From Actinomycetota bacterium (GTDB lineage Bacteria; Actinomycetota; Geothermincolia; Geothermincolales; RBG-13-55-18), in assembly GCA_028697145.1 (NCBI GenBank), contig JAQVFR010000017.1, forward strand, positions 1 to 62,059: 62,059 bases of DNA. Direction: 5' to 3'. A model generated the notes under the pieces. That model saw only the letters and a list, made by a program, of their open reading frames with translations. It was not told where the DNA came from and made no database searches. Positions 44,378 to 53,600 of the stretch are shown piece by piece. Position 1 is the stretch's first letter. Each line of letters begins with the position of its first letter. The position numbers were made by a program, and so were the translations under genes.

Positions 44378-44763
44378 GGTCCCGACCCCCCGCCCAACGC
44401 CTCGGCCATCGCTATGGCCATGCCCCCGCTGTGGGAGACACTGACCAGTATCTTTTCCACGCCGCGGCGTGAGGCCACTTCCCTCGCGCGGCCGGAAAGC
44501 TCCAGATAGGGCTCTCCGTTCTCGCCCGCCAGCATCTCCAGGTCCGGCCAGGAGAATCCCCTGATCCCCGTCCCCAGCGCCTTGGCGGCCGCTTCCTTGG
44601 CGGCGAAACAACCGGCGTAACGCCGGCCGGGCCGGGCGCAGGCCTCGCACCTCTCCCTCTCACGCGCCGAGAAAACGCGCGACACGAATCCCTCGTGCCG
44701 CGCCATCGCTCTCTCTATCCTTGCGACCTCTACCAGGTCCACGCCGATTCCCAGGATATCCAT
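44374..44763 (-). CDS. acpS: Holo-[acyl-carrier-protein] synthase
   Basis: The protein is 129 residues. It begins MDILGIGVDLVEVARIERA with the Mg-binding Asp and carries the second motif CFAAKEAAAKALGTGI. The final block KILVSVSHSGGMAIAMA is typical. It transfers 4'-phosphopantetheine from CoA to acyl carrier protein. ATG 44763 follows AAAGGG. It lies between glmS and nnr, overlapping nnr by four bases. Confidence 0.95.
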   Translation of the reverse strand: MDILGIGVDLVEVARIERAMARHEGFVSRVFSARERERCEACARPGRRYAGCFAAKEAAAKALGTGIRGFSWPDLEMLAGENGEPYLELSGRAREVASRRGVEKILVSVSHSGGMAIAMAEALGGGSGP

Positions 44764-44849
44764 AAGCCCTTTCTCTCGGCCGCGCCCCTTTCGCCGGGCG
44801 ACCGACACCTTACATCTTCATTCTCCGCCCCGGCGCCGTTCCCTCCCCC

Positions 44850-46676
44850 CTACTCCACCGTAACCGTTTTCGCGAGGTTGCGAGGCTGGTCCACGTTGCA
44901 TCCCCTGAGCTTGGCGATGTTATAGGCCAGGAGCTGCAGGGCGGGGGCCAGCACCACCGGGTTGTACTGCGGCTTTACCTCGGGAACGAAGATGGTCTCC
45001 TCGCAGCACGCCGCGACCTCCTCGTCCCCCTCGGTGGCCAGGGCGATCACCGGGGCCTGGCGCGCCCGCACCTCCTCGATGTTGCTGCGCACCTTGTCGT
45101 ACACGGGATCCCGGGGGGTGAGCACCACGACCGGGAAACCGGGGTGGAGCAGGGCGATGGGTCCGTGCTTCATCTCGCCGGCGGGGTAGCCCTCGGCATG
45201 GATGTAGGAGATCTCCTTGAGCTTCAGGGCGGCCTCCATGGCCATGGGGTAATTTATGTTGCGCCCGAGGAAGAGGAAGTCCTCGCAGCGGCAGTACCTG
45301 TCCGCGCAGCGCTCCACCGTCTCCAGATCCTGCAGCACCTTCTCCACCTCGCCGGGGAGCGCCTCCAGCTCCCCGAAGGTCTCCCTTACGAACCCCTCCT
45401 GGAGCAGGCCCCGTTCCTGGCCCAGGTACAGCCCCAGCAGGTACACCGCCGCGATCTGGGTAAAGAAGGTCTTGGTGGCGGCCACCCCGATCTCCGGCCC
45501 CGCGTGCGTGTACAGCACGCCGTCGGACTCGCGGGCCATCATGCTGCCCACCACGTTCACTATGGAGAGCGTATGCGCGCAGCTGCCGGCGGCACAGCGT
45601 ACGGCGCTCATGGTGTCGGCGGTCTCGCCGGACTGACTGACCGCGACCACCAGGCACGAGGGGTCGAGGCGCGGCTCGCGGTAGCAGAACTCCGAGGCGA
45701 TGTCCACCTCCACCGGTATGTCCATCCAGTTCTCGATGATATAACGGCCGAGGAGGGAAGCGTGGTACGAGGTGCCGCAGGAGACGAAGATGATGCGGCG
45801 GATCGCTTTCAGGTCCAGCTTCGCATCTTCCAGTTCCTCGATACGCAGCAGGCCCGACCTGGACAGCCTGCCCCGCAGGGTGTCCGTCCATGCCTGGGGC
45901 TGCTCGAAGATCTCCTTGAGCATGAAGTCGGAGTATCCCCCCTTCTCCACCGCGGCCACGTCGAAGGGCACCTCGTAGGGCTCTCTCTCCACCTTGCGGC
46001 CTTGCGAATCCACCACAGCCCAATCGCGGCGGGTTATCCGCGCCAGCTCGCCGTTCTCCAGGGCGACCGCTTCCCGGGTGCAGTCCAGCAGGGCGGGAGT
46101 GGCCGAGACGAGGAAGTTCTCGTCCTTGCCTATGCCCATCACCAGCGGGCTGTCCTTGCGGGCGCCCACCAGCACCCCCGGCTCGCGGGAGCTCATGAGC
46201 ACCAGCGCGTAGGCTCCTTCCATATCCTCGAGGGCGCGCCGCGTCGCCTCCAGCAGGTCGCCCTGGTAGTATTCCTCCACCAGGTGGGCGACGATCTCGG
46301 AATCGGTCTGGGAACGGAAGCGGTGCCCCCTTGCCTCCAGTTCATCGCGCAGCTCGCGGAAGTTCTCGATGATTCCGTTATGGGCCACCGCGATCTCGCC
46401 GCTGCAATCGAGGTGGGGGTGGGCGTTCTCCATGGAGGGTTGCCCGTGGGTGGCCCAGCGCGTGTGCGCAATACCCATCTCGCTGTCGCCCCGGAACCAG
46501 CCCAGGTGCGGCGCGAGGGTGTCCAGGTTTCCCTTGCGCTTGAGCAGGTCTATCCTCTCGCCGTCGAAGACGGCTATGCCCGCGGAATCGTAGCCGCGAT
46601 ATTCCAGGCGCCGCAGTCCCTGAAACAGGGTCCGCGGCACGTCGCGCCCCCCTACGTAGGCGACGATGCCGCACAT
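44850..46676 (-). CDS. glmS: Glutamine-fructose-6-phosphate aminotransferase (isomerising)
   Basis: The protein is 608 residues. Cys2 of MCGIVAYVGGRD is the glutaminase nucleophile exposed after Met removal. The glutaminase domain has AHTRWATHGQPS; the two SIS domains have VSCGTSYHASLLG and VAVSQSGETADTM; the end is LRGCNVDQPRNLAKTVTVE. It makes glucosamine-6-phosphate, the first step to UDP-GlcNAc. It starts one base after the glmM stop, so the two consecutive pathway enzymes are coupled. No glmS ribozyme is seen. Confidence 0.98.
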   Translation of the reverse strand: MCGIVAYVGGRDVPRTLFQGLRRLEYRGYDSAGIAVFDGERIDLLKRKGNLDTLAPHLGWFRGDSEMGIAHTRWATHGQPSMENAHPHLDCSGEIAVAHNGIIENFRELRDELEARGHRFRSQTDSEIVAHLVEEYYQGDLLEATRRALEDMEGAYALVLMSSREPGVLVGARKDSPLVMGIGKDENFLVSATPALLDCTREAVALENGELARITRRDWAVVDSQGRKVEREPYEVPFDVAAVEKGGYSDFMLKEIFEQPQAWTDTLRGRLSRSGLLRIEELEDAKLDLKAIRRIIFVSCGTSYHASLLGRYIIENWMDIPVEVDIASEFCYREPRLDPSCLVVAVSQSGETADTMSAVRCAAGSCAHTLSIVNVVGSMMARESDGVLYTHAGPEIGVAATKTFFTQIAAVYLLGLYLGQERGLLQEGFVRETFGELEALPGEVEKVLQDLETVERCADRYCRCEDFLFLGRNINYPMAMEAALKLKEISYIHAEGYPAGEMKHGPIALLHPGFPVVVLTPRDPVYDKVRSNIEEVRARQAPVIALATEGDEEVAACCEETIFVPEVKPQYNPVVLAPALQLLAYNIAKLRGCNVDQPRNLAKTVTVE

Positions 46677-46677
46677 G

Positions 46678-48033
46678 TCAGCGAGCCTCCCTCTCGATCA
46701 GCTCGGACAGTGTCCGGGCAGCCTCCTCGGCCTGCTGCGGGTCCAGCGCTTCCACCATGACCCTCACCACCGGCTCGGTGCCCGAGGGACGGACCAGCAC
46801 GCGCCCCTCCCCCGCCAGTTTCTCCTCACAGTCGCGCAAGGCCTCGGCGATGACCGGCGATCTCCCCGCCGCCTCCTTGTCCCTGACCCTGACGTTTATG
46901 AGCACCTGGGGGATCCTCTCCATCACGCCGCTGAGATCGGAAAGGGCCCTCCCCGACTCCACCATGACCTCCATGAGCTTGAGGGAGGTAAGCAGGCCGT
47001 CGCCGGTGGTAGCGTGGTCCCCGAAGATTATATGCCCCGACTGCTCGCCGCCGAGGTTGAGCCCCTCCTCCAGCATCCTCTCGAGGACGTACCGGTCTCC
47101 CACCCTGGTGACCCGCACCGCTATGCCCTCGCGCCGCATGGCGTGGTGAAAGCCCAGGTTGGTCATGACCGTGGTGACCATTGCCCTGCCCTTGAGCGTC
47201 CCCTTGTCCCTCATGTGCAGGGCACAGATGGCCATGATGAAGTCGCCGTCCACGAGCCGACCCCGTTCGTCCACCGCCAGCAGGCGGTCCGCGTCGCCGT
47301 CGAAAGCCAGTCCCAGGTCGGCGCCTGTGTCCAGCACCACCCGCTGCAGTTGCTCGGTATGCGTGGAGCCACACTGGAGGTTGATGTTCAACCCATCCGG
47401 CTCGGCGTTGAGCACGGTCACCCGCGCTCCCAGGCGCTCCAGCAGCATCGGCGCGACGCGATAGGCGGCCCCGTGGGCGCAATCGAGAACCGCGCTCAAT
47501 CCCGATAGGTCGGGGCTGACAACGGACAGGAGGTGCTCGAGGTACGCCTCCTCGGCATCGCTGGCCGGCTGGACGCAGCCGACGGCGTCGCCGTTGGGGC
47601 GGTCGCCGTGCTCCGTGGCGTCAACGAGGCACTCCATCTCCAGCTCCAGTTCGTCAGGCAGCTTGTAGCCCGAGCGGTGGAAGAACTTGATGCCGTTGTC
47701 CCGCGCCGGGTTGTGTGAAGCGGAGATGACCACCCCGGCGTCCGCTCCCTTGTGCGCGGTGAGGAAGGCAACAGCGGGCGTGGGGACCACGCCCAGGAGC
47801 CCCACCCTCCCCCCGCCGGAGCAGATACCAGCCACAAGGGCCGACTCCAGCATGCTGCCGGAGATACGGGTGTCCCGCCCTACCACCAAAAAAGGCCGGG
47901 AGTTGTCCCTGGCCAGCACTCTCACCGCCGCGCAGCCCACCCGTACGGCAAGCTCCGGGGTCAGTTCCAGGTTGGCGATTCCCCTGATGCCGTCGGTCCC
48001 GAAGAGCCGTGGTTTCCCCTCTGGGTTATGCAT
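46678..48033 (-). CDS. glmM: Phosphoglucosamine mutase
   Basis: The protein is 451 residues. FGTDGIRG opens the protein, the phosphoserine is Ser106 in VVISASHNP, the metal loop is LAFDGDADRLLAVD, and the sugar/phosphate motifs GGEQSGHIIF and RPSGTEPVVRVMVE are intact. It converts glucosamine-6-phosphate to glucosamine-1-phosphate. ATG 48033 has CGGGAG 6 nt upstream; an ATG six codons earlier has no site. It is followed by glmS. Confidence 0.97.
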   Translation of the reverse strand: MHNPEGKPRLFGTDGIRGIANLELTPELAVRVGCAAVRVLARDNSRPFLVVGRDTRISGSMLESALVAGICSGGGRVGLLGVVPTPAVAFLTAHKGADAGVVISASHNPARDNGIKFFHRSGYKLPDELELEMECLVDATEHGDRPNGDAVGCVQPASDAEEAYLEHLLSVVSPDLSGLSAVLDCAHGAAYRVAPMLLERLGARVTVLNAEPDGLNINLQCGSTHTEQLQRVVLDTGADLGLAFDGDADRLLAVDERGRLVDGDFIMAICALHMRDKGTLKGRAMVTTVMTNLGFHHAMRREGIAVRVTRVGDRYVLERMLEEGLNLGGEQSGHIIFGDHATTGDGLLTSLKLMEVMVESGRALSDLSGVMERIPQVLINVRVRDKEAAGRSPVIAEALRDCEEKLAGEGRVLVRPSGTEPVVRVMVEALDPQQAEEAARTLSELIEREAR

Positions 48034-48164
48034 GGCTAGCTCCCGTTCCATCTATACCAGGACTATAGCACCCCTCGTTTCAGGCCTTCAAGAAAAGCGT
48101 GCTCCGGTCCGCGAGACGGATATGACCTGCCGGAGGCGGTATCGGGCGCCCGGCCGGGGAAAGA

Positions 48165-48566
48165 TCAGCGCTTGGAGAACTGCGGGCGCTTGCGGGCTTT
48201 CTTCAATCCGTATTTCTTGCGCTCCTTCATGCGCGGGTCGCGCCTGAGGAGGCCGGCTTTCTTGAGGTCCGTACGCAGGGTCTCGTCGCAATCCACCAGG
48301 GCGCGTGCGATGCCGTGACTGAGCGCTCCCGCCTGGCCGGACATCCCCCCGCCCTTGATGGTGGCGTATATGCGATAGCGACCCCCGCTGCCGCTTACCT
48401 CGAGGGCCTGCATCACCTGGGTGCGGAGCGTCGGACGCGGGAAATATTCCTCGAGACTCTTGCCGTTGATCTCGAATTGGCCTTCTCCCGGGTACAACCA
48501 TACCCGCGCAACGGCCTCCTTGCGCCTTCCCGTTCCGTAACCTAGCTGCTGGGGCAAAAGGGTCAC
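48165..48566 (-). CDS. rpsI: 30S ribosomal protein S9 (uS9)
   Basis: The protein is 133 residues. It contains [19 protein letters not shown], the central [19 protein letters not shown] and the universal C-terminus [11 protein letters not shown], whose Lys-Arg tail reaches the decoding site. The start is GTG with AAAAGG upstream. It follows rplM by 8 nt in the standard rplM-rpsI operon. Confidence 0.98.
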   Translation of the reverse strand: MTLLPQQLGYGTGRRKEAVARVWLYPGEGQFEINGKSLEEYFPRPTLRTQVMQALEVSGSGGRYRIYATIKGGGMSGQAGALSHGIARALVDCDETLRTDLKKAGLLRRDPRMKERKKYGLKKARKRPQFSKR

Positions 48567-48574
48567 CTGCCTTT

Positions 48575-49018
48575 TCAGTCCGCGCCGGAGGCCATGGGCA
48601 GCGCCTCCGGTTTCTGGGCCTGGTGGGGATGGTCGGGGCCCGCATATACGTGCAGTTTCTTCAACATCGCGCGTCCAAGGCGGTTCTTTGGCAGCATACC
48701 CCTGACCGCCTTCTCCACCACCAGCTCGGGTTTGTCCCTCATGAGCACCTCGTAGGGGATCTCCTTGAGGCCTCCGGGATATCCCGAATGACGGTAATAA
48801 ATCTTCTTCTGGAGCTTGTTCCCGGTGAGCGCGACCTTGTCGGCGTTGACCACGATGACGTTGTCACCTACGTCCAAATGGGTGGTGTAGATAGGCTTGT
48901 TCTTGCCCTTGAGGATCTTGGCCACTTCTGCCGCCAGCCTCCCCAGTGGGATGCCTTCAGCGTCCACCAGCCACCATGACCTGGTTATATCCGCCTGTTT
49001 TACGCTGTATGTCTTCAT
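48575..49018 (-). CDS. rplM: 50S ribosomal protein L13 (uL13)
   Basis: The protein is 147 residues from ATG 49018 ([19 protein letters not shown]). It contains [34 protein letters not shown] and [18 protein letters not shown]. It is an early-assembling large-subunit protein. The promoter lies 48 bp upstream. It begins the rplM-rpsI-glmM-glmS-acpS-nnr-alr run. Confidence 0.98.
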   Translation of the reverse strand: MKTYSVKQADITRSWWLVDAEGIPLGRLAAEVAKILKGKNKPIYTTHLDVGDNVIVVNADKVALTGNKLQKKIYYRHSGYPGGLKEIPYEVLMRDKPELVVEKAVRGMLPKNRLGRAMLKKLHVYAGPDHPHQAQKPEALPMASGAD

Positions 49019-49065
49019 CTTTTCGCGTGCCTCTTCCCATCCTTTTCCTTGCACGACAAACAATA

Positions 49066-49094
49066 ATGATAGAGGTCAGAGGGGTGTAAGTCAA
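49066..49094 (-). promoter_or_regulatory. Promoter of rplM-rpsI
   Basis: On the minus strand, -35 TTGACT (49094-49089) and -10 TATCAT (49071-49066) are separated by 17 bp, close to the sigma-A consensus and placed 47 bp upstream of the rplM start. Confidence 0.75.
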
Positions 49095-49123
49095 GGAAAC
49101 AAGCGGATGTATTGATTGGTTGG

Positions 49124-49153
49124 TTGACAAATAAATAAACTCGGTAATATATT
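49124..49153 (+). promoter_or_regulatory. Promoter of the class III aminotransferase gene
   Basis: On the plus strand a perfect -35 TTGACA (49124-49129) precedes -10 TATATT (49148-49153) with an 18-bp spacer; TAATAT three bases earlier is an alternative. It is divergent from the rplM promoter, with about 30 bp between the -35 boxes. Confidence 0.7.
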
Positions 49154-49194
49154 GGTCTCGCTGTCAGGTTTTCGTTCGGATCGAAGGAGGCGTC

Positions 49195-50595
49195 ATGGCC
49201 ACACCGCAGATCACCCTGGAGAGAGTGAAGGAACTCGTCCGTCGTGAGCAGGAGCGCTACGAGGCGGAGCACCCCAAGTCGAAGCAGATGTTCGAGGAGG
49301 CCAGGAATAACCTGGTGGGGGGCGTCCCCATGTCCTGGATGCGCATCTGGGTGGGTGGTTTCCCCGTCTTCGTGGAGAAGGCAGAGGGAGTGCACATAAC
49401 CGACGTCGACGGCCATAACTACCTGGACCTCTGCCTGGGGGACACCGGCGGGCTGTGCGGCCACGCCCATCCCCGCATCACCGAGGCTATCTACGAGCAG
49501 ATCAAGAACAGGGGCACCACCACCATGCTCCCCACCGAGGACTCCATCTGGGTGGGGAAGGAGCTGGAGCGGCGCTTCAAGCTCCCCTGCTGGCAGATCC
49601 TCATGACCGCCACCGACGCCAACCGCATGGCGCTCAAGGCGGCGCGCGAATACACCGGGCGCCGCCTCATCCTGGCCTTCAACGGCACCTACCACGGCTC
49701 CGTGGACGAGACCCTGTGCGTGAACATCATGGGCTACCTCATCAACGCGCCCGGCCTGATGGGGCCCATCGTCGAGGACCCGTCGGTGATGACGCGCATG
49801 ATCGAGTTCAACGACGTCGACGCCCTGGAGGAGGCGCTGGCCCCCCAGGACGTCGCCTGCGTCATCACCGAGCCGGTATTGACCAACGTGGGCATCATCA
49901 AGCCTGAACCTGGATATCACGACGCCCTGCGGGAGCTTACCCGCAAGTACGGCACCCTGCTCCTCATAGACGAGACCCATTCCATGTGCGCGGGCCCACG
50001 CGGCGTGACCGGCGAGATGGACCTGGACCCGGACATCTTCGTCGTGGGCAAGTTCATCGCCGGCGGCTACCCCGCCGCCGCCCTGGGATTCACGCGCGAA
50101 ATCAGCGACTGGATGGCCGCGCGCCAGCCCTGGCACGTCTTCTTTGGCTTCGGAGGGACCCTCTCCGGCAACGCCACCGCCGTCGCCGGCATCCGCGCCG
50201 CCCTGGAGCACGCCCTCAACGACGACAACTTCAAGCGCATGATAAAGCTGGCCACCAGGATGGAGGAGGGGCTCGCCGCCGTCATCAGGGAGCACGAGCT
50301 GGAGTGGTACGTGGCCCGCATCGGCTGCCGGGTCGAGTTCCGCTTCCTCCCCCAGGCCCCCAGAAACGGCGCCGAGGCGCTATTCGCCGACGTGCCCTAC
50401 AACGCGGTGGACCTTATCGAGGAGGGCCTCACCGGCCCCCTGGAGGTGCTCATCCATCTCTACTGCGCCAACCGCGGCATCCTGCTGACCCCCGTTCATG
50501 AGATGGCGCTGGTGGGCCCGACCACCACCGAGGGAGAAGTCGACAAATACGTGGGCGTTGTAGGGGAACTGGTTAAGGAGCTCGTCGCGGGCTAG
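49195..50595 (+). CDS. Class III PLP-dependent aminotransferase
   Basis: The protein is 466 residues. The fold-I signatures are LDLCLGDTGGLCGHAHPRITEAI, ITEPVLTNVGIIKPEPGYHDALR, LLIDETHSMCAGPRGVTG and the PLP lysine in FVVGKFIAGGYPAAALGF. It resembles the aspartate aminotransferase family/glutamate-1-semialdehyde aminomutase-like group but carries no haem pathway neighbours, so it is more likely a transaminase of an amine or amino acid. GAAGGAGG precedes the ATG. The TetR gene follows 97 nt later and may regulate it. Confidence 0.88.
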   Translation: MATPQITLERVKELVRREQERYEAEHPKSKQMFEEARNNLVGGVPMSWMRIWVGGFPVFVEKAEGVHITDVDGHNYLDLCLGDTGGLCGHAHPRITEAIYEQIKNRGTTTMLPTEDSIWVGKELERRFKLPCWQILMTATDANRMALKAAREYTGRRLILAFNGTYHGSVDETLCVNIMGYLINAPGLMGPIVEDPSVMTRMIEFNDVDALEEALAPQDVACVITEPVLTNVGIIKPEPGYHDALRELTRKYGTLLLIDETHSMCAGPRGVTGEMDLDPDIFVVGKFIAGGYPAAALGFTREISDWMAARQPWHVFFGFGGTLSGNATAVAGIRAALEHALNDDNFKRMIKLATRMEEGLAAVIREHELEWYVARIGCRVEFRFLPQAPRNGAEALFADVPYNAVDLIEEGLTGPLEVLIHLYCANRGILLTPVHEMALVGPTTTEGEVDKYVGVVGELVKELVAG

Positions 50596-50692
50596 GACAA
50601 TGCCGCCCCGCGCCGCGGCGGGCACGCCGTGTCCGCGCTTCTCCTCAGACGCTGCGAGGAAGCTTTACCCGTGAACGACAGCGAGACATGAT

Positions 50693-51283
50693 ATGGGAAG
50701 AAAACCGATAAAGGAACTGCGCCGCAGGGAGATCATGGAGGCGCTCTATCGCTGCCTCCTGGACAAGCCCTTCAGCGTGACCACCATAAAGGATATCGGG
50801 AGGGAGGCAGGCCTCAATCCTCCCATGCTCCATTATTATTTCGAGAGCAAGGAGGATGTCCTTCTCAACCTGGTCGACCACATATACGGCGAACACCGCG
50901 CCCGTTTCGACCGGCACCTGCGCAAGGCCAGGGCGGAGGGATTGGATCCCATGGAGCTCATGCGTTCCGTATTCGGTTTCCTCAACGAGGACCTCACCCT
51001 GGACAAGAAGCTCCAGAAGGTGTTCTTCGAGATATGGGAAGTGGCCCTGCACAACCGCGAGGTGAACGCGCGGGTGAAGATGGTATACAGTGAATGGGCC
51101 GAGCGCCTGGCCGAGTTGATGCGCCAGGCCGGCGGTGACCGGGAGGATATCGCCGACCTGGCTCTCGCCGCCGTGGCTTTCCAGGAGGGCGTGGGCATCT
51201 TCTCGGTGTTCTTCGGCTTCAAGAAGGATTACACTCGCTCTCTTCTCCTGGGCTTCCAGGAACGGATCCTGGAAACGCTGTGA
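50693..51283 (+). CDS. TetR/AcrR-family transcriptional regulator
   Basis: The protein is 196 residues. The DNA-binding domain reads IMEALYRCLLDKPFSVTTIK, then DIGREAGLNPPMLHYYFESKEDVLLNL. The C-terminal domain is helical and unmatched to a known ligand. The ribosome site is weak. It probably belongs with the preceding aminotransferase gene; an SDR remnant follows in the same frame after its stop. Confidence 0.88.
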   Translation: MGRKPIKELRRREIMEALYRCLLDKPFSVTTIKDIGREAGLNPPMLHYYFESKEDVLLNLVDHIYGEHRARFDRHLRKARAEGLDPMELMRSVFGFLNEDLTLDKKLQKVFFEIWEVALHNREVNARVKMVYSEWAERLAELMRQAGGDREDIADLALAAVAFQEGVGIFSVFFGFKKDYTRSLLLGFQERILETL

Positions 51284-51325
51284 GGCGCCCGTGCAAGCCG
51301 GCCCGGACGCCTCGCGGATCAACGG

Positions 51326-51463
51326 GGCAAGTTCGTCATCATGCCCGGCTCCGCGAAGATGATCTACGTGCTCAAGAGGCATTTGCCCTGGCTGGTGGAC
51401 TATGTCATGGACCGCGAGATCAGGAACCTCCGTAAAGGACGGGCTGTGGATTTGCGGGGCTGA
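51326..51463 (+). pseudogene. Remnant of a short-chain dehydrogenase C-terminus
   Basis: The 45-codon frame ending at TGA 51461-51463 encodes GKFVIMPGSAKMIYVLKRHL then PWLVDYVMDREIRNLRKG, which resembles the C-terminal helix and tail of SDRs related to 3-ketodihydrosphingosine reductase. There is no start codon with a ribosome site and no Rossmann domain upstream; the preceding sequence is the TetR gene. It looks like a deletion scar rather than a gene. Confidence 0.55.
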
Positions 51464-51534
51464 CGCCAGCGGGAGTCCATCGGCCAGGCGCAGCCGGGAC
51501 GGGCTTCAGCGATATCCGAGCCTGAGAGAAAGGG

Positions 51535-51560
51535 TGGAGCCCGGCTCGGGCCGGGCTCCA
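51535..51560 (-). terminator. Terminator of the opuA operon
   Basis: A 10-bp perfect stem TGGAGCCCGG/CCGGGCTCCA with a 6-nt loop lies 40 nt past the stop of the minus-strand gene at 51600. On that strand it is followed by CCCTTTCTCT. Confidence 0.65.
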
Positions 51561-51599
51561 GTTGTGATAGTTCGTCGGTTGCCGGTTGTCGCGGCCCGA

Positions 51600-52538
51600 T
51601 TACTTGCCCAGCCAGCCGTCCACGAGCCTCCGATTGGCGGGATCGCTCAACCACTCCTCGACCGCTTCTTCCTCGCGGCCGGTTCCGTAGTCCTCGATCA
51701 CCATCTTCTCCAGGGACGCCAGGGCGTCGTCCGACATCTCGAAGTTCTCCAGCCATTCAGCAACTTCGTCGAACTCCTCTGAGAAACCGAGCCTGGCGAG
51801 GACGTGTATCTCCTCTGCCCCTCCGTACAGCCCCTCGGGATCCTCGAGGTCCTTGAGGTCGTAGGCAGCGTAAGCCCAGTGGGGGTGCCACAACGTTACG
51901 ATTATGGGCTCCTCTGCGCTATACGCACGGTCCAGCTCGGCCAGCATGGTCGGGGTGCTCCCCTCGAGCAGGGTGTAACCGTCCAGGCCATAACCAGGCA
52001 TAACCTCCTCGCGCGTCAAGCGCGTGAGCCCGGCGCCTGGCTCGATCCCTACGATCTGCCCGTCGAACATATCCTCCTGGCCCTGGAGATCAGATATGGA
52101 ATTGAACTCCTCCATGTAGACAGGCACGGTGAGCTCCAGAGAACCCTGATCATACCAGATCTTGATATCCTCGATCTCGTCACCGTACTCGTCCCAGTAA
52201 TCCTCGTGGGTTACCGGCAGCCAGGAATCGAAGAACAGGTCGAGGTCATTCGCGGCAAGTCCGGCATAAACCGGAGCCACGTCCAGCTGGGTGAGCTCCA
52301 CCTCGTAGCCCTCTGCCTCCAGGATGTTCTTCCAGAGGTAGGTTACGGCTACGTCCTCGTCCCAGGGTATCCACCCTATGTGGATGCTACCCTTCTCCTC
52401 GGGCTTGTCACCGTCTCCTTCTTCCCCGCCGCATGCCACGATGGCCAGCGAAAACGCGACCAGCAGCATTGCGGCCAGGACGGTGATGAGCACACGCTTG
52501 GCTAAGAGCCCGAGTGTTTCCCCTCTTTTCTTACTCAT
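51600..52538 (-). CDS. opuAC: Glycine betaine/proline-type ABC transporter, substrate-binding lipoprotein
   Basis: The protein is 312 residues. A signal peptide with lipobox IVAC puts the lipidated Cys at position 36, so it is membrane-anchored outside the cell. IHIGWIPWDEDVAVTYLWKN, DLFFDSWLPVTHEDYW and VTLWHPHWAYAAYDLKDLEDP match OpuAC/ProX, with Trp and His residues that bind the quaternary amine. AAAGGAGG precedes the ATG. It is the last gene of the opuA operon; the substrate is probably glycine betaine or proline betaine. Confidence 0.92.
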   Translation of the reverse strand: MSKKRGETLGLLAKRVLITVLAAMLLVAFSLAIVACGGEEGDGDKPEEKGSIHIGWIPWDEDVAVTYLWKNILEAEGYEVELTQLDVAPVYAGLAANDLDLFFDSWLPVTHEDYWDEYGDEIEDIKIWYDQGSLELTVPVYMEEFNSISDLQGQEDMFDGQIVGIEPGAGLTRLTREEVMPGYGLDGYTLLEGSTPTMLAELDRAYSAEEPIIVTLWHPHWAYAAYDLKDLEDPEGLYGGAEEIHVLARLGFSEEFDEVAEWLENFEMSDDALASLEKMVIEDYGTGREEEAVEEWLSDPANRRLVDGWLGK

Positions 52539-52592
52539 ACACTCCTCCTTTCCTCGCGGTTTACACAAAGGCCTGACCCCGGCATCACCACC

Positions 52593-53588
52593 TCAGGCGG
52601 TGCGTGCCCTCTCCTCTACGCGGGTCTGGCCAAGAGAGGCCGTCAATCTATCCAGGAATATCGCCAGGATGACTACCGCTATACCACCCTCGAAGCCCAA
52701 ACCGATATCAAGCCTGGTAACGCCCCTGAACACCACGGCTCCCAGGCCTCCGGCTCCAACTATGCCCGCGATTACCACCATGGACAGCGCGAGCATTATC
52801 ACCTGGTTGATCCCCGCCATGATGGTAGGCATGGCCAGCGGCACCTGAATTTTCCTGAGCACCTTGAACGGGGGGGCACCGAAGGCCTCCGCGGCCTCCA
52901 CCACCTCTTTGTCAACCTGCCTGATACCCAATTCCGTCAGCCTCACCGATGGCGGCATGGAGAAGATAACCGTGGCGACGACGCCGGGCACTTTACCGAT
53001 GCCGAAGAAGATGATGGCCGGGATGAGATAGACGAAGGCCGGCATGGTCTGCATGAAGTCCAGGAGAGGTTTGAATATGGTGCTGGCCGTGTCGTTCTTC
53101 CCAGCCAGTATGCCCAGGGGTATCCCGATGATTATCGCTAAAATGCTGGCGACCAGGACAAGCGAAAGCGTGGACATGGCATCTTTCCAGAGCAGCATGC
53201 TGTTGATGAGCAGGAATCCCAGGAAGGCGAAAGCTCCGAAGGCCAGGCGGCGCATCCACCAGCCCAACAGGCCGAAGATTGCGCATATCACCAGGGACGG
53301 AGGCCACAGCAGCAATGCCTCGAGCTTGTCGGTCATCCATTTGATAATCGTGCTGATCAGATCGAAAAACCCTCCCAGGCTAGTCGTCAACCACCTCACG
53401 ATTGATTCTATCCAGTCCCCCAGTGGTACGCGGTACTGGAAGAACAGAAAGCCAAGCCCAGCCGTCACGGCCAGCAGCGCGACCACCCTGATCGCATACT
53501 TCATGCGCCGGCTCAGGAAAGGCTTCTTTCCGACCACACGCTTTTCCGCTACCTCGAACGCCGCGCTGTCTTCTGCTTGATCCGCCAC
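52593..53588 (-). CDS. opuAB: Glycine betaine/proline-type ABC transporter, permease
   Basis: The protein is 331 residues. It has about seven hydrophobic segments and the inner-membrane signature EAAEAFGAPPFKVLRKIQVP that couples to the ATPase. LLDFMQTMPAFVYLIPAIIFFGIG is a diagnostic OpuAB/ProW segment. The start is GTG with AGGGAG upstream. The N-terminal about 30 residues are hydrophilic and cytoplasmic. It lies 12 nt after the ATPase gene and 54 nt before the binding protein. Confidence 0.93.
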   Translation of the reverse strand: MADQAEDSAAFEVAEKRVVGKKPFLSRRMKYAIRVVALLAVTAGLGFLFFQYRVPLGDWIESIVRWLTTSLGGFFDLISTIIKWMTDKLEALLLWPPSLVICAIFGLLGWWMRRLAFGAFAFLGFLLINSMLLWKDAMSTLSLVLVASILAIIIGIPLGILAGKNDTASTIFKPLLDFMQTMPAFVYLIPAIIFFGIGKVPGVVATVIFSMPPSVRLTELGIRQVDKEVVEAAEAFGAPPFKVLRKIQVPLAMPTIMAGINQVIMLALSMVVIAGIVGAGGLGAVVFRGVTRLDIGLGFEGGIAVVILAIFLDRLTASLGQTRVEERARTA

Positions 53589-53600
53589 GCTATCTCCCTG

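Noticed and set aside
42818-44650. Extended 610-codon frame of the nnr gene suggesting an AcpS fusion
   Set aside because: The extra N-terminal part is the acpS region read in the wrong frame; true nnr begins at 44377 within an ATGA overlap.
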